Below are positions 6,041 to 9,809 of a stretch of 9,809 bases of DNA, in pieces. This DNA is from an uncultured Acinetobacter sp. GTDB lineage: Bacteria; Pseudomonadota; Gammaproteobacteria; Pseudomonadales; Moraxellaceae. The first letter of the stretch is position 1. Every line of letters starts with the position of its first letter. The notes below the pieces were generated by a model. The model was not told where the DNA came from. It ran no database searches and saw nothing but the letters and a program-made list of their open reading frames with translations. The position numbers and the translations under genes are program-made. The stretch is from NCBI GenBank assembly GCA_900766635.1, contig CAAFWA010000044.1, positions 1-9,809 on the forward strand, in the 5' to 3' direction.

Positions 6041-6710
6041 ATTTTACAATTGCTAAAGCAAAACCGTCATGACCTTTAGAACCTACCGTCTGTAAAGCAG
6101 TACAGGATAAAATTTTCGGATGATTTTGCATCAAGCTAAACATATCACGCAGTCCCTCAATGCTTGGCTTTTTATTGTTTGGATCTACAATTGCACCTGC
6201 ACGAATCACATTATCTAAAAAGATCACTGTTCCTGAATGTGATAAGTTCAAGCAAAGCTCTAAATACTCAGGATAGCTTTGTTTATCTGCATCAATAAAA
6301 ATAAAGTCAAACGGGGCAGTATCTTCAGGTAGGGCGCGCAAAATATCAGCAGCACGGCCACATTTGAGTTCAACTTTTGGTTTTAAATTAGCACGGTCAA
6401 TATTTTCTTGACCCATAGCAGCATGCGTGTCACGACCTTCCATGGTTAAGAGATAACCATCTTCTGGTAAGGCACGCGCGAGCCATACCGTACTATAGGC
6501 AGCAAATGTGCCAAGTTCGAGCACACGTTTACATTGATTCATTTGAATCAACATTTGTAACAGCATACCTTGATTGGCTGCCACAGCTAAATGATCAGGA
6601 AAGCCATGAGCAGCGGTATTTTCTAACGTTTGCGTTAAAATTGGGTCATCAGGAATTAAATGTGATTCGATATATTGGTCGAGTTCGGTCCACATTTGTT
6701 GCATAGTCAT
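6039..6710 (-). CDS. SAM-dependent O-methyltransferase (Methyltransf_3 family)
   Basis: The roughly 223-residue length fits the catechol/caffeoyl-CoA O-methyltransferase-like family (COG4122). Motif I, VLELGTFAAYST at about 63-74, matches the SAM-binding loop, though Ala stands where Gly is common (GTFxGYS). DFIFIDADK at about 135-143 and FLDN at about 164-167 supply the Asp, Asp and Asn that bind the divalent metal in this family. The C-terminal GHDGFALAIV is also typical. Function: transfer of methyl from SAM to a hydroxyl of a small, often catechol-like, cytoplasmic substrate, which is not determined here. Three closely spaced in-frame ATGs (6716, 6710, 6704) are possible starts. I prefer 6710 because TAAGATG lies just upstream at usable spacing, while 6716 has no room for a ribosome site. 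Confidence 0.9.
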   Translation of the reverse strand: MTMQQMWTELDQYIESHLIPDDPILTQTLENTAAHGFPDHLAVAANQGMLLQMLIQMNQCKRVLELGTFAAYSTVWLARALPEDGYLLTMEGRDTHAAMGQENIDRANLKPKVELKCGRAADILRALPEDTAPFDFIFIDADKQSYPEYLELCLNLSHSGTVIFLDNVIRAGAIVDPNNKKPSIEGLRDMFSLMQNHPKILSCTALQTVGSKGHDGFALAIVK

Positions 6711-6734
6711 GATCATCTTACAAATAATGCCTGC

Positions 6735-6762
6735 ATTTTAAACTTTTCCCTCTAGAGTGCAA
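6735..6762 (-). promoter_or_regulatory. Possible sigma-70 promoter for the O-methyltransferase gene
   Basis: Read on the - strand, TTGCAC (6757-6762) and TAAAAT (6735-6740) are separated by 16 nt, and the -10-like box ends about 25 nt before the start codon. The -10 is good (5 of 6 bases) but the -35 is weak (3 of 6). A short AATGC/GCATT inverted repeat overlaps the -10 region. This is a tentative reading. Confidence 0.3.
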
Positions 6763-6801
6763 TTTTTAACGCCATGCTTGCATAAATATTAAGCAGATAC
6801 T

Positions 6802-7527
6802 TTAGAAGTCCCCATTGTAATTACACATTGAGCTACGACGGGTTAAGTCAGGACCCCATGTGCGAAAACCTTGAGTATCAATATGAATTTGACCTGAGGC
6901 ATATAACCCTAAGCCCATGTTAAAGCTTTGTCCATATTGGCTCCAAAATTGACACAGCTTAAATTTGGTGGCTTCAATAAAGGCATAATCTTCAGCGCGT
7001 GGGTATTGTGGCCCAATCCGAAAATCAATCGCCGAGTTAAATAAGTGGCGTGAAGAATTAGCACCCCCTGCACATTTATTTAACGGTAAATCCCGATAAA
7101 CAGAGGTGACCTCGTACTCAGTGAGTACTTTAGACGCCACTAAATATTTAAATACCGTTAAAGTTGGGATTTGGTTCGGCCAAAGTTCACGACTTGGCAC
7201 CATATACTGTGATCGACCACATTTTTCCCAATCACGGGCAGTGCGTAACAATTCATGCATCGGGATAATATTACCCACCTGATTACGCTGTAAGAATTGA
7301 TCATATTCGCGTGCAAGCTTTAAATTTTCACTTACACTACTCCAAGTGTGGTAAGAGTTCGGAATCACTTTAGGGGGAATAGGGCGCTCGGCAATAATTT
7401 TTTCACGCGGAATATAAATCCGTCGCTCACCTGTAGCTTTGGCTCCCTCTTGAGGAGTTGAACTACAGCCAATAATAAAACAAGGCACAACAGCAATGGC
7501 TAATGTAGCCTTAATCAAATGCTTCAT
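6802..7527 (-). CDS. Lipoprotein with M15-type zinc D-Ala-D-Ala carboxypeptidase-like domain
   Basis: The 241-residue protein starts with a lipoprotein signal: MKHLIK, a hydrophobic core, and the lipobox IIGC with Cys21 as the lipidated residue. It would be anchored in the inner or outer membrane, facing the periplasm. Residues from about 125 to 225 match peptidase M15 (M15_3/DUF882-like). S159-R-H161-L-F-N-S-A-I-D168 corresponds to SxHxxGxAxD, and H215-I-D217 to the HxD motif, giving the His, Asp and His zinc ligands. Asn replaces the usual Gly of the first motif. The family trims peptidoglycan peptides or links; the exact bond cannot be told. The linker at about 22-60 is basic and Pro-containing. 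Extra cysteines at 103, 152, 192 and 235 could form disulfides. No strong ribosome site or promoter is visible upstream. Confidence 0.85.
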   Translation of the reverse strand: MKHLIKATLAIAVVPCFIIGCSSTPQEGAKATGERRIYIPREKIIAERPIPPKVIPNSYHTWSSVSENLKLAREYDQFLQRNQVGNIIPMHELLRTARDWEKCGRSQYMVPSRELWPNQIPTLTVFKYLVASKVLTEYEVTSVYRDLPLNKCAGGANSSRHLFNSAIDFRIGPQYPRAEDYAFIEATKFKLCQFWSQYGQSFNMGLGLYASGQIHIDTQGFRTWGPDLTRRSSMCNYNGDF

Positions 7528-7623
7528 TCGGCTATTTTAATGATCATGAGTGTAGCTTAAGTGTAATCTAATTTTGTCGATAAGCATGCAATAAATTGCA
7601 ATCAAATGTGAAATTTAAGTATA

Positions 7624-7651
7624 AAAAAAGACCAGATTACTGGTCTTTTTT
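7624..7651 (-). terminator. Intrinsic terminator after fdxA (symmetrical)
   Basis: AAAAAAGACCAG pairs perfectly with CTGGTCTTTTTT (12 bp) around an ATTA loop. On the - strand the six T residues lie just after the GC part of the stem, 10 nt past the fdxA stop codon. It would work in both directions, though no + strand gene is seen upstream in this interval. Confidence 0.9.
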
Positions 7652-7660
7652 ACACAATAT

Positions 7661-7984
7661 TTATTTTTCTAAATACTGTAATTTATCTGCTTTACCGTTC
7701 CATTCTTCACGATCCGCAGGCTGTTCGCCAATTTGCGTGATGTTTGGCCACGTTTGTGACAATTCAGCATTGAGTTCAATAAAGACTTCTTGACCCTCTG
7801 GCAATTCATCTTCAGAGAAAATGGCATTTGCTGGACATTCTGGTTCACATAAAGCGCAGTCGATACATTCGTCTGGGTTAATAACCAAGAAGTTTGGACC
7901 TTCGTAGAAACAGTCAACAGGACAAACTTCAACGCAGTCTTGATATTTACATTTAATACAGTTTTCAGTGACAACAAAGGTCAT
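7661..7984 (-). CDS. fdxA: 7Fe ferredoxin FdxA
   Basis: The 107 residues match the Azotobacter ferredoxin I type. The cysteine pattern is C9-xx-C12-xxxx-C17-xxx-C21-P, a further C25, then C40-xx-C43-xx-C46-xxx-C50-P. Subtracting the start Met gives the known FdI ligand positions for one [3Fe-4S] and one [4Fe-4S] cluster. The remainder is an acidic C-terminal extension (about 55-107) typical of this class, ending QYLEK. It is a small cytoplasmic electron carrier with low-potential redox clusters; the partner enzymes are not identifiable here. The gene directly follows mutS, the order also known in Pseudomonas (mutS-fdxA-rpoS), but an intrinsic terminator and a likely promoter lie between them. 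Another frame across the same bases is open but is not a gene. Confidence 0.97.
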   Translation of the reverse strand: MTFVVTENCIKCKYQDCVEVCPVDCFYEGPNFLVINPDECIDCALCEPECPANAIFSEDELPEGQEVFIELNAELSQTWPNITQIGEQPADREEWNGKADKLQYLEK

Positions 7985-8027
7985 GGCGACAGCTACCTAA
8001 AAAATATGCTTCGAATAACTAAGCTGT

Positions 8028-8057
8028 ATTTTAGGCAAAAACTGCCCCAACTAACAA
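8028..8057 (-). promoter_or_regulatory. Likely sigma-70 promoter of fdxA
   Basis: On the - strand, TTGTTA (8052-8057, 4 of 6 bases) and TAAAAT (8028-8033, 5 of 6) are separated by 18 nt. The -10 box lies 43 nt before the fdxA start codon, leaving a short leader with AGGTAG as a weak ribosome site. Since mutS ends in a strong terminator, fdxA needs its own promoter, which supports this reading. Confidence 0.42.
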
Positions 8058-8120
8058 TTCCTTTTATTGATATTTGTTATATATGTGGCTACTTAGTTCA
8101 AGAAAATGCAATTTTGTGGC

Positions 8121-8149
8121 AAAAAAAAGGCCATGTTGTACATGACCTT
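8121..8149 (-). terminator. Intrinsic terminator of mutS
   Basis: In the - strand transcript, AAGGTCATGT pairs with ACATGGCCTT (10 bp with one G-U pair) around a 3-nt loop and is followed by a T run of about eight. It lies 28 nt after the mutS stop codon. On the + strand the G-U becomes a C-A mismatch and there is no T run, so it acts in one direction only. Confidence 0.87.
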
Positions 8150-8165
8150 AGCAAATAGCATGATT

Positions 8166-8190
8166 TTAAATCAGCCTTACTCTGATTTAA
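8166..8190 (-). other. Inverted repeat spanning the mutS stop codon
   Basis: TTAAATCAG (8166-8174) and CTGATTTAA (8182-8190) are perfect 9-bp complements with a 7-nt loop that contains the stop codon (8177-8179). No T run follows directly; the true terminator is further downstream. It may stabilise the 3' end of the message or be chance. Confidence 0.45.
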
Positions 8191-9809
8191 GTAAAGCTTT
8201 CAAGGCATAGAGTTGTTCAAGCGCTTGGCGTGGGGTAAGGTCATCCACCTCAATTTCTGCAAGCATTTGTAAGGTTTTTGAGGGCTTGACCACTTCAACA
8301 ATACGTTCGATTGTATTTGTGAGGGGAGCAGCTTGCTCAAATAAATCCCCTTGAGGTAATACAGTGGTGTGCTTTTGCTGCTGTTTTTCAAGTTGCTGTA
8401 AGCGCTTTTGTGCCTCTAAAATCACATGGTTGGGAATGCCTGCTAATTTAGCCACTTGCAAACCATGACTTTGGCTTGCCGGGCCATGTTTCACTTTATG
8501 CAATAAAATTAAATTGCCATCTAACTCTTTGGCAGTCACATGATAATTGTCAATCGCAGGTTCTTGCGCAAGTTCGGTCAACTCAAAATAATGCGTTGCA
8601 AATAAACACAAGCACTGAATACGTTTGGTTAAATCAAGCACACAGGCCCAAGCTAACGATAGACCATCATAGGTGCTCGTCCCACGTCCAACTTCATCCA
8701 TAAGTACCAACGATTGTGAAGTCGCATGATGCAAAATCTGTGAGGTTTCTGTCATCTCGACCATAAAGGTGGATTTGCCTGTTGAGAGATCATCTGCTGA
8801 ACCAATTCGAGTAAAGATTCGATCAATCGGGCCTAAAGTTGCCGCTTGAGCAGGCACATAACAACCACAATACGCAAGTAAGGCAATTAATGCAGTTTGG
8901 CGCATAAAGGTCGATTTACCACCCATATTCGGTCCGGTAATAATCGCCATACGGTGGGCATGATCAAGTTGGGTATTGTTGGGCGTAAAGGCCGATTTAC
9001 TTAAGGCTTCTACCACAGGATGGCGTCCTGCGACAATATTGACGCCCACTTCAGGTGAAAACTCAGGGCGTGACCAATTGCGTAAACGAGCTTGATATGC
9101 AAAATTGCTGATTAAATCCAATTGTGCAATGGCACTGCTCATCATTTGTAAATTGCCAATATCGGCACGTAAATCTTCAAGCAGTGCTTCAAAGAGCATT
9201 TTTTCGCGTGCTAACGCTCTCGATTCACTTGATAAGACTTTATCTTCAAAAGCTTTAAGTTCAGGGGTGATATAACGCTCGGCATTTTTGAGCGTTTGAC
9301 GACGGATATAATGCTCAGGGGCTTGTTCAGCTTGGGCACGCGTCAATTCAATATAATAGCCACTAACACGGTTATAGCCAATTTTTAAGGTTGAAATGCC
9401 GGTATTTTGCCGTTCTTGTAATTCAAGATTAATTAAAAATTGTCCGGCATGATCACGAATTTGACGTAGTTCATCGAGTTCAGGATCAAAGCCCTCAGCA
9501 ATGACATTGCCATCACGTAATAACACCGGTGGGTGTTCAACAATGGCAGCCAATAAATGCTGATATAAAGCGTTAAAGTCGCCCAATTCAAGATTGAGCT
9601 GTGCAATCAAATCCGAACGTTGGCTTAAAGCGTTAATAGTTTGGCGTAGGTGAGGAATTTGCGCGCAGGCTTGACGCAATTGTACCAAATCGCGTGGACG
9701 AGCTGTGCCCAATGCTACACGACTTAATACACGCTCAATATCACCGATGTCTTTGAGCACTAAACGCATCGGTGCTTCAGCATAGTCGTTTAGGCAAGCT
9801 TGAATCGCA
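8177..9809 (-). CDS. mutS: DNA mismatch repair protein MutS, C-terminal part (5' partial)
   Basis: The frame stays open to the right edge, so the gene begins outside the window; the ATG at 9769 is an internal Met, preceded in frame by residues ending DYAEAP. The visible 544 residues cover the rest of the core/lever domain, the clamp, the ABC-type ATPase and the C-terminal tail. From family comparison this lacks roughly the first 340 residues, including the mismatch-reading Phe-x-Glu. Seen motifs: GVSGYYIE-type core region (as [10 protein letters not shown]), [11 protein letters not shown] in the lever, Walker [10 protein letters not shown] (8909-8935), Walker [14 protein letters not shown] (about 8690-8730) and FATHYFEL. 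The end, [16 protein letters not shown], resembles the tetramer-forming tail of E. coli MutS. The protein binds mispaired bases after replication and recruits MutL. No frameshift or motif loss is seen. Confidence 0.97.
   Translation of the reverse strand, partial: AIQACLNDYAEAPMRLVLKDIGDIERVLSRVALGTARPRDLVQLRQACAQIPHLRQTINALSQRSDLIAQLNLELGDFNALYQHLLAAIVEHPPVLLRDGNVIAEGFDPELDELRQIRDHAGQFLINLELQERQNTGISTLKIGYNRVSGYYIELTRAQAEQAPEHYIRRQTLKNAERYITPELKAFEDKVLSSESRALAREKMLFEALLEDLRADIGNLQMMSSAIAQLDLISNFAYQARLRNWSRPEFSPEVGVNIVAGRHPVVEALSKSAFTPNNTQLDHAHRMAIITGPNMGGKSTFMRQTALIALLAYCGCYVPAQAATLGPIDRIFTRIGSADDLSTGKSTFMVEMTETSQILHHATSQSLVLMDEVGRGTSTYDGLSLAWACVLDLTKRIQCLCLFATHYFELTELAQEPAIDNYHVTAKELDGNLILLHKVKHGPASQSHGLQVAKLAGIPNHVILEAQKRLQQLEKQQQKHTTVLPQGDLFEQAAPLTNTIERIVEVVKPSKTLQMLAEIEVDDLTPRQALEQLYALKALLKSE

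Noticed and set aside
6775..6795. TGCTT/AAGCA hairpin as the terminator of the M15 lipoprotein gene
   Set aside because: A 5-bp stem with a long loop and no T run on the - strand; too weak to call.
7669..7977. Second - strand frame overlapping fdxA
   Set aside because: It covers the same bases as a perfect 7Fe ferredoxin with all its cysteines; the alternative product has no recognisable motif.
9767..9769. ATG as the start of a short mutS
   Set aside because: The frame continues without a stop to the window edge, and the upstream residues fit the MutS core domain. The gene is simply cut by the edge.

Overview
The window looks like chromosome from an AT-rich gammaproteobacterium, most likely an Acinetobacter. 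This rests on low-GC codon use, a large Bap/LapA-type RTX adhesin, and a mutS-fdxA pair as in Pseudomonas and its relatives. It is an inference from recognised protein families, not from a search.

Positions 2-5911 are all on the + strand. They begin with the last 1080 codons of a giant type I-secreted adhesin whose start lies outside the window. A small secreted protein of unknown function follows, between two hairpins. Next come a YigZ/IMPACT-family gene, a hexapeptide-repeat acyltransferase that overlaps it by 8 nt, and a tandem-domain universal stress protein 84 nt further on.

Positions 6039-9809 are all on the - strand. In order of transcription they are the C-terminal part of MutS (its start is off the right edge), the 7Fe ferredoxin FdxA, a lipoprotein with an M15-type zinc peptidase fold, and a SAM-dependent O-methyltransferase. 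mutS and fdxA are each followed by a convincing intrinsic terminator, so these look like short separate units. The two blocks converge at 5912-6038.

Two things stand out. First, the adhesin tail is an internal duplication. It holds two full copies of a module (fold segment, six RTX nonapeptides, type I secretion domain), but only the second sits at the C terminus. The first is expanded by an alanine/glutamine-rich predicted coiled coil of about 120 residues placed inside its secretion-type domain, and by a hydrophobic insert of about 60 residues. Second, the convergent gap after the stress gene contains three DnaA-box-like 9-mers within 35 bp, one an exact TTATCCACA, next to a very AT-rich tract.

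No mobile element, CRISPR array, tRNA or rRNA was seen. No gap between genes exceeds about 200 bp.
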